A DNA stretch of 64,000 nt from Mucilaginibacter ginsenosidivorax. GTDB lineage: Bacteria > Bacteroidota > Bacteroidia > Sphingobacteriales > Sphingobacteriaceae. The notes beneath the pieces were generated by a model. It was not told the origin of the DNA and did no database searches. It saw nothing but the letters and a program-made list of their open reading frames with translations. The stretch is taken from positions 5,704,001-5,768,000 of the forward strand of contig NZ_CP042437.1 in the NCBI RefSeq assembly GCF_007971525.1. The letters are read 5' to 3'. Below are positions 52,679-61,261 of this stretch, in pieces (positions within the stretch are counted from its first letter, which is position 1; each line of letters begins with the position of its first letter). Position numbers and translations under genes: made by a program.

Positions 52679-53526
52679 TCAATCATATCTTGGCAGTTCT
52701 ATTTCTAACGGTTCGGTTCCCCATCCGTTGGCCTTGCTTCGCCTTATAGCCTCCTTTGCGCCTTCACTGCCAGCAACTTTGGCCAGGATTCGGAAAGTTT
52801 CTTCGAAATCAGCTATCGCAGGAACAGGTGACCGTAGGTTGATCAGTTGCTTTGCTGTTGCAAGTGCCGTTTCGTCCATTTGTGCTATTCTCCTTGCAAG
52901 CCGATCAACATAGCTGTCCAACTCAGCATCTGCGATCGAACGGTTTATCCAGCCGTAAAGTTCTGCGGTGTCTGCATCGAAGTCATCACCGCCAAGTATG
53001 ATCTCCAATGCACGGGACCTGCCTACATGGCGGGGCAGCCATTCGATACCACCACCACCTGGTGCCCCCCAAAGTTTATTTCCATTTGGCACAGGCGGGT
53101 ATTTTCTTTACTGGCAAAGCGCATATCAAGCGCACACAGAAATTCATTACCCATGCCACGCGCCCGGCCCCTGATTTTGGCAATGGATACCAAGGGGGTT
53201 GTACTCAGCCAATGGCTATACGCAGGCCAATCCTTCAATACATGTTTCGCGCCTGGGATGTCTGGTACTATATTCATTTGCGCCAGGTCCAGATGAGCTA
53301 TGAAAAAATCTGGTACAGCTGATTCGAAAACAACAACCTTAGCACCATTGTTGCCTTCAGCATAATCTTTTAGCAGCTGCAAGCCAGCAAATACCTCGGG
53401 GCCCAGTAGGTTGAGGGGCGGGTCGGCAATAACCGCACGAAGGTATCCTGGGGTTTGTTTGGTTACAACAAGTACATTGCTATCTATCAGATTGGTTCTA
53501 TTCTGTAAAAGCTGATTTTAATCCAT
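52679..53526 (-). pseudogene. Enoyl-CoA hydratase/isomerase with frameshift and early stop
   Basis: Two reverse-strand frames join into one enoyl-CoA hydratase. The first reads '...AVIADPPLNLLGPEVFAGLQ' to 'ALDMRFASKENTRLCQMEI'; the second continues 'APGGGGIEWLPRHVGRSRAL' to the end at 52679. The junction is a G6 run near 53058; seven Gs would restore the frame ('NFGGAPGGGG'). At the 5' end the ATG at 53526 is followed by a TAA two codons later, so the start is also damaged or lies elsewhere. Length and the crotonase motifs are otherwise complete. A recent inactivation or a sequencing error in the homopolymer are both possible. Confidence 0.75.
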
Positions 53527-53655
53527 AATTTAGTTCTTAGTAATGTTTGTTGGCAATGATTAAGCGTTGAGGTATTCAGCTGATTGTATTGGCCGGAAGA
53601 CACAACAATCTCACTTTCTCTGATGCCGTAGTAAAATTGTTATCTTTATAAAGGA

Positions 53656-53671
53656 GATACAAGTAGTCAAT
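53656..53671 (+). promoter_or_regulatory. Operator-like word GATACAAGTAGTCAAT, site 1
   Basis: The 16-nt word lies 31 nt upstream of the HxlR gene at 53703 and is repeated exactly at 54945-54960. Both copies continue into a similar A/T-rich block ending AAGTA. It may bind the HxlR protein. Confidence 0.5.
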
Positions 53672-53702
53672 TTTTATTTTATAAGTAAAATATTTTAGAC
53701 CA

Positions 53703-54056
53703 ATGCCTGATACGCGAAAAAACAAAGATTATAACCCCTACAATTGCCCCGTAACCCATTGTATGAATAAGATTGGCGGCAAGTGGAAGATACTGATCAT
53801 CTACGCTGTAAGCAAAAATGTTAATCGTTTCGGTAAACTTCAAAAGGTTTTGCCCTTAATGAGCAAGCAGATGTTAGTTAATCAATTAAGGGAACTGGAA
53901 GTCGACAATATTTTGGACCGGCATATCTTTGCAGAAATGCCGCCCAGGGTGGAGTATCAGCTTACGGAACGCGGGAAATCGTTAATACCTGTAATTAAAA
54001 TAATGCAGGAATGGGGTGTTAAGGATTTAGAAATGGATTCGGCGTTAGCTAGTTGA
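53703..54056 (+). CDS. HxlR-family transcriptional regulator
   Basis: The 117-residue winged-HTH protein has the HxlR hallmark 'CPVTHCMNKIGGKWKILIIY', 'LPLMSKQMLVNQLRELEV', and the wing 'PPRVEYQLTERGKSLIPVIK'. Cys residues near the start are typical of redox- or aldehyde-sensing members. The operator-like word upstream suggests autoregulation, and the same word precedes the convergent APCDD1-like gene. Also divergent to the enoyl-CoA hydratase remnant. Confidence 0.92.
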   Translation: MPDTRKNKDYNPYNCPVTHCMNKIGGKWKILIIYAVSKNVNRFGKLQKVLPLMSKQMLVNQLRELEVDNILDRHIFAEMPPRVEYQLTERGKSLIPVIKIMQEWGVKDLEMDSALAS

Positions 54057-54167
54057 TCTCAGTAGGTGCTACTTATAAATGTTTTTCCGGACTTGAACCG
54101 GAGGAGCCGCCGTAATTCCTTTAATTTTTAACAACGGCCGTTCCCTATTGTGCCAACAGGCTCAAAA

Positions 54168-54201
54168 CAAAAAATAGGAAAGCAATTAGCCTTCCTATTT
54201 T
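54168..54201 (-). terminator. Terminator of the secreted APCDD1-like gene
   Basis: AAAATAGGAA (54171-54180) pairs with TTCCTATTTT (54192-54201), and the minus strand runs into TTTTG. The loop AGCAATTAGCC resembles that of the hairpin at 36799-36831. Confidence 0.75.
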
Positions 54202-54226
54202 TCCGCCCCTCATCGGGATCAAATGT

Positions 54227-54904
54227 TTATTTCTTCCGAACCATTGGGATCTGCAAATTGTCGGGGTGGTTTTCTTCCTTTTCAAAGCTGCGTCCATCGA
54301 CATGTTTGGCGCCCCAAAACATCAGATCGTGATCGATATAGATCAAATCGTATTCGCCATAAATTTGTCCTTCTGCGAGGCCGAATGGAGGAAAAGCCTT
54401 TCCTAAAATATTTTGCGTCTCACCGACGGTCCATTTATTAAATCCCGTACTTGCGGCATGGTTCATGGCATCAGCAAAACCTTGTATTAAAGGAGTAATT
54501 TCATAAGCCCCGTCAGCTATATAATGTATTTTTTGAGCACCCGGTGCAATTGGGTGCTCACCCTGCCATTCAGTATGTCCTTTTAACACAATTTTCACTA
54601 ACGGCACTTTACCATACGGATCTGCGGTATTAATCATTTCAAGTGTAAATTTTCCGTCTGGCGAATAAGTAAAAGTCCTGGTCAGATAAAACGGCTTCGT
54701 GTTACCATTAGCATCTTTAGCAATACTTGGACGAACTTCTGGCGCAATGCTCACCCACTCACCAACACTGACTTTTTTTACTTGTTCGATTGTCATAATT
54801 TTTGAGTTTTGAGTTTTAGTTTTTCCTTGCTGCGCCGAGACGTTGTGTATAATTCCAAGGGACAATAACACCATGATTGACGCTATCTTTTTTCTTTTGA
54901 GCAT
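54227..54904 (-). CDS. Secreted APCDD1-like domain protein
   Basis: The 225-residue protein has a signal peptide (MLKRKKIASIMVLLSLGIIH, cleavage after 'NVSA'). Its mature part matches by eye the lipocalin-like APCDD1 domain of animal Wnt inhibitors: 'EWVSIAPEVRPS', 'LTRTFTYSPDGKF', 'WTVGETQNILGK', 'GEYDLIYIDHDLMFWG', 'DGRSF' and 'LQIPMV'. APCDD1 binds lipid-modified Wnt in animals; a bacterial member would be a small-ligand or lipid-binding barrel (inference). A paralog without signal peptide is at 56593 and a dead copy at 36842. The operator-like word is 41 nt upstream of the ATG. Confidence 0.65.
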   Translation of the reverse strand: MLKRKKIASIMVLLSLGIIHNVSAQQGKTKTQNSKIMTIEQVKKVSVGEWVSIAPEVRPSIAKDANGNTKPFYLTRTFTYSPDGKFTLEMINTADPYGKVPLVKIVLKGHTEWQGEHPIAPGAQKIHYIADGAYEITPLIQGFADAMNHAASTGFNKWTVGETQNILGKAFPPFGLAEGQIYGEYDLIYIDHDLMFWGAKHVDGRSFEKEENHPDNLQIPMVRKK

Positions 54905-54944
54905 GCTATCTTTTTTAAAATAAAGATGAGGTCTTTACCCAAAT

Positions 54945-54960
54945 GATACAAGTAGTCAAT
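54945..54960 (+). promoter_or_regulatory. Operator-like word GATACAAGTAGTCAAT, site 2
   Basis: Exact copy of the word at 53656-53671, lying 41 nt upstream of the minus-strand APCDD1-like gene, and followed by ATTTTACTAGTAAGTA. Confidence 0.5.
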
Positions 54961-55100
54961 ATTTTACTAGTAAGTACATAATTTCAGACTATTGCCAAAT
55001 TCGTTTAAATAACAACTTTTAATTATTAGAAAAAGATTCTGAATACAATAAGGACTCAAGAATCTTGAGTCTTCTTAAAAAGACAAAAAGCGGTATTAAA

Positions 55101-55457
55101 TTATCCATTACGACTATTTTTAATGTCATTCATATTCTCGGCCGCCCAGGAAGTTAATGACTGCACATGAGGCAACAAAGATCTTCCCCTTTCCGAAAGG
55201 TTATATTCCACCTTAGGGGGAACTAATGGAAAAATCCTCCTTTCCACCAGACCGTCATCTTCAAGTTTCCTTAGCGTTACTGTTAACATTTTATGTGATA
55301 TATCTCCCAGAATCTTTTGAATTTCTGAAAAACGCAATTTATCACATTCGCCAAGAACGGAAATGGTAAGCAAGGACCATTTGTCCCCAATCCTATCCAA
55401 GACTGTTCTTACAGGGCATTTATCGCAATCTGAATATTTTTTAAATTTTTCTTCCAT
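55101..55457 (-). CDS. HxlR-family transcriptional regulator
   Basis: I chose the ATG at 55457; another start at 55466 adds three residues. The ~118-residue protein has 'KCPVRTVLDRIGDKWSLLTI', 'LGDISHKMLTVTLRKLEDD' and wing 'PPKVEYNLSERGRSLLP', the HxlR pattern. Divergent from the SnoaL-like gene at 55589. The shared intergenic region contains a perfect 14-bp palindrome, a likely operator. Confidence 0.92.
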   Translation of the reverse strand: MEEKFKKYSDCDKCPVRTVLDRIGDKWSLLTISVLGECDKLRFSEIQKILGDISHKMLTVTLRKLEDDGLVERRIFPLVPPKVEYNLSERGRSLLPHVQSLTSWAAENMNDIKNSRNG

Positions 55458-55482
55458 ATAAAACATTGATTATCAACTAAGG

Positions 55483-55496
55483 TAACTTATAAGTTA
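55483..55496. promoter_or_regulatory. Palindrome TAACTTATAAGTTA, candidate HxlR operator
   Basis: Perfect 14-bp palindrome 26 nt upstream of the minus-strand HxlR gene. A related half-site, GGTAACTTAGAAACTTAA, lies near 55560-55577, just before the SnoaL-like gene. Together they suggest control of both divergent genes by this HxlR protein. Confidence 0.55.
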
Positions 55497-55588
55497 TTGA
55501 CTAACAAAACGGTGCCTTCTTGCTGGGGGGCTGTTTCGCATCTACCTTTACTAACCAAAGGTAACTTAGAAACTTAATTTAACATAAA

Positions 55589-55960
55589 ATGGACAACAAA
55601 CAATTAGTATTAACGGCGATAACAGATGTTTTTGTTAACCGTGACATTTCAGCTTTTGACAAATATTTCAGCCCAGATTATGTTCAGCATAATCCAATAT
55701 TCCCAAACGGGACAGATGGTGTAAAGCAATCTATTCCTTCTTTGCCCCCGGATTTTAGTTACGAACCAGGGGTGATTACCGAAAACGGTGATATTGTGAT
55801 GATCCACGGGAGGTATAAGAACTGGCTCGGTAAGACAATGATCGCAGTTGATATTTTCAAAGTTAAAAATGGTCGTCTGATTGAGCACTGGGATGTGATG
55901 CAGGAGGAAGTGCCTGCCGAAAAATCCGTAAACGGCAATTCAATGTTCCCAATTAGTTAA
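55589..55960 (+). CDS. SnoaL-like polyketide-cyclase-fold protein
   Basis: The 123-residue protein has the SnoaL layout: 'VLTAITDVFVNRDISAFDKY', 'FSPDYVQHNPIFPNGTDG', 'VMIHGRYKNW', 'AVDIFKVKNGRLIEHWDVMQ'. The His in 'VQHNP' and the Asp and His in 'LIEHWD' are typical of this family. Probably a cytosolic isomerase or hydrolase-like protein whose expression is repressed by the divergent HxlR gene. Confidence 0.85.
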   Translation: MDNKQLVLTAITDVFVNRDISAFDKYFSPDYVQHNPIFPNGTDGVKQSIPSLPPDFSYEPGVITENGDIVMIHGRYKNWLGKTMIAVDIFKVKNGRLIEHWDVMQEEVPAEKSVNGNSMFPIS

Positions 55961-56592
55961 GCGAAAGCAAGACAGTTTGACCGTAACTCTTGCCTCTTGT
56001 AACAGATTTGATCTAAGACTACAACGTAGGCAGTGGAGTTAAACGGAATAGAAAAGACAACCGCTGTAGGATCGATGTGCCTACCGCAGTCGCTCAGTTT
56101 CCGAAAGAGCCGATCATCGCCCCAGAAGGGTGGGGCGATGACCAGGTAAATTTGTAGTGTTATACGATAATGGAATCTGGTGATCATTTTTCAGCGAGGG
56201 AAGAACCCGGGTTGTACGCTAAAGAACTACTTGTTTTTCAAAATGTTGTTTAATGTAAATAAAATCGTTTAGTAAAAAATCCCGCCCGTTTAAATTTACG
56301 AAGCGGGTAGTTTCTTAGCCAAACAGGCGATGGTATCGTCATCGGAAGCGGAGGAGCAGTATCAACGAACATAGTGTGGCTATATGATGTAATCTTATAA
56401 ATGATTCTTTGATTTTTACAAGTATCACTTTATAATTTACAATTCAAATCTGTTTCTTACCGGTATTTTTCCTACTCAAAGGATATAGCTTTAAAATGTG
56501 CATTTTAAGGAAAAACCGAGAAAAACCTTATCCGGATCCTGTAGCTGTTCGGGCAATTATAGCTGTGTTTTTATTGCTTACCAAAAAACTTT
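55961..56592. other. 630-nt region without a clear gene, with a perfect hairpin
   Basis: TCATCGCCCC (56114-56123) and GGGGCGATGA (56132-56141) form a perfect 10-bp stem with an 8-nt loop and no T-run. A frame near 56330-56370 reads 'GDGIVIGSGGAVSTN', like the dinucleotide-binding start of a flavoprotein, perhaps debris. Otherwise I see no gene. Confidence 0.4.
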
Positions 56593-57171
56593 ATGACCAT
56601 TAACGAAATCATCACAGAAATAAGAAGCGCCACTTGGGTTAGCCTCAGCGCAGAAATCAGACCGAATTCTGCTCAAAATATAAATGGCGGAGCTAAATTT
56701 TCATATTGTTCCCGAGCATTCAGCTTTCCGGCGGATGATGAATTTAACCTTAAGTTCGTCAACTATGCAGACCCTACCGGTGCATATCCTTTGTTGTCAA
56801 TGAACCTTGCCGGACATATTCAGTTTGGCAAAAAGCATCCTATTGCAATGGGGGCTTTTGAGATCGATTATACGGCTGATATTGCTTTCTCTATAACTAT
56901 ATTAGATAAAAAATTGGCTGGAGCTTTGAATGCGGCCGCAGGAACTGAGTTGGATCCGTGGGAAATAAATGTAGCTTCGGATGTTTTGGGAAAAACTGTG
57001 CCAGCATTTGGCCTTCGTGCGGGTCAACCATTTAAGGAGTATGACCTTATTTATATTCACCATGATTTCCTGTTCAATGGCATGCGACATTTAGATGGTC
57101 GTTCTTTTGATTCGCCAAAGAACAGACCTACCAATCTGCAGATTCCATTGATTAAAGCTGCTTTACTCTAA
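56593..57171 (+). CDS. Cytosolic APCDD1-like domain protein
   Basis: The 192-residue protein is a paralog of the secreted one at 54227 but starts at the equivalent of its internal Met37, so it has no signal peptide. Conserved elements: 'TWVSLSAEIRPN', 'YCSRAFSFPADDEF', 'YADPTGAYPLL', 'GHIQFGKKHPIAMGAFEI', 'WEINVASDVLGK', 'EYDLIYIHHDFLFNGM', 'LDGRSFDSPKNRPTNLQIPL'. The last elements align with the APCDD1 C terminus. The ligand is unknown. Followed after 160 nt by a truncated flavoprotein gene. Confidence 0.65.
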   Translation: MTINEIITEIRSATWVSLSAEIRPNSAQNINGGAKFSYCSRAFSFPADDEFNLKFVNYADPTGAYPLLSMNLAGHIQFGKKHPIAMGAFEIDYTADIAFSITILDKKLAGALNAAAGTELDPWEINVASDVLGKTVPAFGLRAGQPFKEYDLIYIHHDFLFNGMRHLDGRSFDSPKNRPTNLQIPLIKAALL

Positions 57172-57334
57172 ACTACATAATCAGACGGCCCGTAAAGTTC
57201 CACTTTTGACGAATGGAGGGTATGTCCCTACTGTACTAATTAATGCATATTGATAACCGAACGGGCTGACATAATGAGCAGAAAATATTTCTTCGAAACC
57301 GTGTCCTGTTCACTTTCTAAATTTATGAATCTGC

Positions 57335-57955
57335 ATGGAGATTTTTGACATTACGTTTATCGGTTCCGGTTGTAAGTCTTATGACGCCGCTTTTGAGTCG
57401 GAAGGCCTGGATTATAAAACCGCGTTGGTACGACCAGGCAACGGACCTGATTTCGATGTTTCTCGTCCAGGTAAAGGGCCGGAAATTTATATGGGGAACC
57501 TTGTTTTTATGAACCACAATTACCTGTCTGTAGAAACCCTGAGAGAAGCCCTGGTTTTAAAAAGTACTCATTTTATTTTATTGGTGAAGAAAATGCAGTT
57601 ACCTGAATTGACCGACGATGCGCCGAAGACAGCGGCAGATATTGGACATAGCGATAATTTCAGTGATAGGTCGATACTGATCGTTGGGGGAGGCAAAACT
57701 GCTGTCGAACTTGCGACGTTACATGTTGGCTTCCATGTTGAAGTATGGATAGTAACGCCAGATGATCGCCTGGTTCAGCATTTGACCCTGGAAAAGGAAG
57801 TGGTACTGGTCGAAATGTTAAAAAAAATGAATATCAATGTCGTTTACGGGACGCTTCTCAAAGCGCCTGACAAAGCGGAGAAAGATCAGGTGGAACTCTG
57901 GTTTTCGGATAAGAGCGGAAATACGTGTGGTTTTCGGATTATTCCTGAATGGTAG
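57335..57955 (+). pseudogene. Truncated pyridine nucleotide-disulfide oxidoreductase-like gene
   Basis: The 206-codon frame has an N-terminal 'FDITFIGSGCKSYDAAF' and a second nucleotide-binding fold 'RSILIVGGGKTAVELATLHV', 'VEVWIVTPDDRLVQHL'. It resembles the FAD and NAD domains of dihydrolipoamide-dehydrogenase-type enzymes. The usual second Gly pair of the FAD motif, the redox-active Cys pair and the entire dimerisation domain are missing; full enzymes have about 450 residues. Probably a decayed gene, though a short NAD-binding protein cannot be excluded. Confidence 0.55.
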
Positions 57956-58330
57956 CGGAATTACACTTAGTGACTATCGCTTGTCTCCAGGCTTACAATC
58001 TGGAGTTGCATGAACATGGTGCTACGCAAAATTCGAAAGCCGGCGTTATAAGCAGATCGCCTGTTCTCTTTACGGAGCTTTATTTAAACACTGTTATTTC
58101 TGGATATTTGTGCTCCGCGTGATCCGGTTTTCCATACATTATTTGATTGGAAATGAGGGATGGCGATATTTCGTAATCTAAAGGCCGGCTTTTAACAAAC
58201 TTCCATAGGACCTTCTTAATGATAATTTCCGCTGTCATAGCTTAAATTTCAGTTCATTTCATCGATTATCGTTAAAAACAACGCCAAAAGTCGCGAGATT
58301 TAATATTTTTGAAGGATTACCTCACCAAAT
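57956..58330. other. Gap without recognisable gene
   Basis: About 375 nt follow the truncated oxidoreductase. Translations in all frames are broken by stops. I see no clear continuation of the enzyme, no RNA gene and no terminator. Confidence 0.35.
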
Positions 58331-58924
58331 ATGGGCAAGGCAGAAAATACCAAACAACATATTATAAACGAAGCTGCACTGATCTTCAATCAAAAAGGGA
58401 TAGCGGGGACTACTGTTGACGACGTTTTGAAGGCCGCAAAAGTAGCTAGAGGCTGCCTCTACAGCTATTTCGAAACAAAGGATGCGCTTGCGATAGAAAC
58501 GGTGGGTTTCCTCCTAAAAAAAATTATTGATAAAAACGCTGAAATACTCACTCGCCCTAAAACCGCAAAGGACAAGATTTATGCATACCTGAACTTCAAT
58601 AAAAATGCCGCGGATACCTTCATAACAGGGGGGCATCCGGTATTTAATTTTGCAGTCGAGTCGGATAATAATAATCCGGTGATTAAAAAAATGGTTAAGG
58701 ATGCTATGATTACTATCCAAAAGATGCTTACAGGCATCCTTATATCAGGCGTAAAGTCTGGAGAACTTTCCCCGGATTTGAAACCAAAAGACTTCGCCAT
58801 CAAGTTATATTCCATGGTAGAGGGTTGTGTTGTGGTTTGCCGGATATTGGAAACTAACACTCCCTTGGACAATGTCATTAAAAGCATTAAGACTGAATTA
58901 AACTCCTACTGCCTGGAGCATTAA
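58331..58924 (+). CDS. TetR/AcrR-family regulator
   Basis: The 197-residue protein has a TetR HTH 'ALIFNQKGIAGTTVDDVLKA' and 'AKVARGCLYSYFETKDALAI', then a helical ligand domain with 'YSMVEGCVVVCRILE'. It may regulate neighbouring enzyme genes. It is convergent to the GH92 gene. No paired enzyme is obvious next to it. Confidence 0.9.
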   Translation: MGKAENTKQHIINEAALIFNQKGIAGTTVDDVLKAAKVARGCLYSYFETKDALAIETVGFLLKKIIDKNAEILTRPKTAKDKIYAYLNFNKNAADTFITGGHPVFNFAVESDNNNPVIKKMVKDAMITIQKMLTGILISGVKSGELSPDLKPKDFAIKLYSMVEGCVVVCRILETNTPLDNVIKSIKTELNSYCLEH

Positions 58925-58958
58925 TCATTTTATTTAAAAGAGCACGAAATTCTCCACT

Positions 58959-61232
58959 TCAGTTTGTCGGTTTATTTTCCGGCTCAATGCCCCAGTTAAG
59001 ATTCGGTTTACTTCCCATAACAAATTCCAGTTTTCCGCCAGATCTAATCATCTTATCTGTGATATAGGATTGGGTATAAGGCTTGTTATTGAGTTTTACG
59101 GACTGGACGTATATTTTGTCCTCTGCCCAATTTGTCATGATCTCGAATCTTCTGCCAAGCGGAAGGCGAATGGTCGCTTTCTTTATACCGGGCGAACCGA
59201 TCAGGTAAACCCCGCTGGCTGGATTTACAGGATAAAATCCCAGAGAGCTAAAGACATACCAGGCTGACATTTGGCCGCAGTCTTCGTTTCCGGCATAGCC
59301 GGATGAAGAGGTATTATAAAGTTCCCTGCATATTTTAGCCACGTAGTACTGCGTTTTCCAGGGCTGGCTGGTATAATTATAAAGATAGCTGATATGATGA
59401 CTCGGCTCATTGCCGTGAGCATACTGACCGATAAAGCCAGATGCATTATTGTTAGTTTCTCCTCTCTGATTGTAAGTAAAAAAGGTGTCTAACTTAGCGA
59501 GGAACTTCTTCTCTCCCCCCGTTAAATTGATAAGATCATTTATGTCTTGTGGCACGTACCAGAAATATTGCCAGGCATTTCCCTCAGTATAGGGGCTGTC
59601 GCCATTGCCTCCGTATTTTAGTGGATCAAAAGGCTTTTGCCATACCCCTTCATCGGTTTTTGCCCGGAAAAACCCACTCTCCGAATCATACAAATTACGG
59701 TAGGATTTCGAACGTTTCATAAAGAAAAGGTAGTCATCTTTCTGATTGAGCTTTTTGGCGAGCTGAGCTACACACCAGTCGTCAAAGGCCATTTCCAGTG
59801 TTAGTGATACGGATTGAGACTGTCTGTTTTCCGGGATATAGCCAATTTTATTTAATAGCCCGAACGGCGACCCCCTGTGATCCGTCGTTGCAGAACCCTT
59901 AACTGCCTGATAAACCCGTTTAAGATCTATTCCCTGCAGACCTTTCAAGGCGGCGTCAACCAGGACAGGGATAGCATGATTGCCGATCATGCAGTAATTT
60001 TCCTGTCCCCAGAGTTGCCAGATCGGCAAATAGCCATAATCGTTATATTGAGTAATCATGTTGTTTATAAAGGCGGTTGTCCGTTCCGGTTGCAAAAGTG
60101 TGTACAGCGGATGAGCAGCCCGGAAGGTATCCCACAAAGAGAACGTACTGTAAAACCCATGGCTGGCTTTATGAACAGTAAAATCAATCCCGGTATAATC
60201 CCCGTTCACATCGGCATAATTGTTGGGCTGAATAAATGTATGATAGAGTGCCGTATAAAATATTTGCTTTTTTTGTTTCTCCCCATCTATCTTGAGCTTT
60301 CCAAGTTCCCGCTCCCATGCAGCGTCCGCCTTTGCAGCAATTCCGTAGAAGTTCCAGTCAGGGATCTCAAGTGACAAATTTTGTTTCGCGTTCCTAATAC
60401 TAACAGTAGACAGGCCAACCTTGGTCAAAAGAGGTGAGTTATTGGGAATGTCAAAATTCAGTACTGCTCTTAAATCTGTACCATTTAACAGTGTTTGATC
60501 AAAATATTCGTCGCCCCCATCAAATAAATCCGACCGCCTTATTTTCCTGTTAAACTCAGCATAGAAATAGACTTTCCTGAGTTTTGCCCAGCCACTGATT
60601 ACACGAAACCCTTCTATCGCGTGATCATTGACTATGTGCAGCTGAGCGGCGATCACACGGCAATTAAAAACACCTTTTTTCATGGAGTGGTCCAAATCTA
60701 TAACGACTTTTGGATCTCTCGTTCCTAAAGGGAATGTGTATTTATGAAAGCCAGCATGCGCCGTTGCCGTTAATTCGACGTTTATATCCCGGTCTTTCAG
60801 TCTGACCTGATAGAATCCAGGTTTCGCGGTTTCGTCGCTATGCGAAAATCGTGATCCATAACCACTCAACGGCTGATTCGGCTCACCGGTGCGGGTCTTT
60901 TCTGCGCCTGTAGAAGGCATAATCAGCACATCGTAAAGATCCGGCGCACCCGTACCGCTAAGATGAGTGTGGCTGAAGCCGGCAATAAAGCCATCATTAT
61001 AGTTGTAGCCCGAACCTATTTCCCAATCAGGCTCGGCTCTGGTGTCCGGACTTAATTGAACCATTCCGAACGGAACGGTCGCGCCCGGATAAGTATTCCC
61101 TGACAAACTACCGCTCACCGCGCCTGTTCCGATAAACGGATTAACATAGCGGGTTAATTTTTCCTGAACTTGGGCAAGGCAAGATAGCATTGATAAACAA
61201 TAGACACATACAGTAGTAAATAAGATCCTCAT
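58959..61232 (-). CDS. GH92-family alpha-mannosidase
   Basis: The 757-residue protein has a signal peptide with a possible lipobox ('LSMLSC', Cys18), then the GH92 start 'YVNPFIGTGAVSG' and 'GNTYPGATVPFGMVQLSPDT'. Later motifs are 'LDLYDVLI'-type loops, here 'GTGAPDLYDVLIMPS', then 'YTEGNAWQYFWYVPQD', 'GNEDCGQMSAWYVFSSLGFY' and 'GVYLIGSPGIKKATI'. The Glu in 'GNEDCGQ' is the probable general acid; GH92 enzymes are calcium-dependent exo-mannosidases. It acts in the periplasm or at the surface on mannan or N-glycan material. The AraC gene lies 29 nt upstream on the same strand. Confidence 0.92.
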   Translation of the reverse strand: MRILFTTVCVYCLSMLSCLAQVQEKLTRYVNPFIGTGAVSGSLSGNTYPGATVPFGMVQLSPDTRAEPDWEIGSGYNYNDGFIAGFSHTHLSGTGAPDLYDVLIMPSTGAEKTRTGEPNQPLSGYGSRFSHSDETAKPGFYQVRLKDRDINVELTATAHAGFHKYTFPLGTRDPKVVIDLDHSMKKGVFNCRVIAAQLHIVNDHAIEGFRVISGWAKLRKVYFYAEFNRKIRRSDLFDGGDEYFDQTLLNGTDLRAVLNFDIPNNSPLLTKVGLSTVSIRNAKQNLSLEIPDWNFYGIAAKADAAWERELGKLKIDGEKQKKQIFYTALYHTFIQPNNYADVNGDYTGIDFTVHKASHGFYSTFSLWDTFRAAHPLYTLLQPERTTAFINNMITQYNDYGYLPIWQLWGQENYCMIGNHAIPVLVDAALKGLQGIDLKRVYQAVKGSATTDHRGSPFGLLNKIGYIPENRQSQSVSLTLEMAFDDWCVAQLAKKLNQKDDYLFFMKRSKSYRNLYDSESGFFRAKTDEGVWQKPFDPLKYGGNGDSPYTEGNAWQYFWYVPQDINDLINLTGGEKKFLAKLDTFFTYNQRGETNNNASGFIGQYAHGNEPSHHISYLYNYTSQPWKTQYYVAKICRELYNTSSSGYAGNEDCGQMSAWYVFSSLGFYPVNPASGVYLIGSPGIKKATIRLPLGRRFEIMTNWAEDKIYVQSVKLNNKPYTQSYITDKMIRSGGKLEFVMGSKPNLNWGIEPENKPTN

Positions 61233-61261
61233 AAATGTTGCTGACGTAAGCTGTGATAAAA

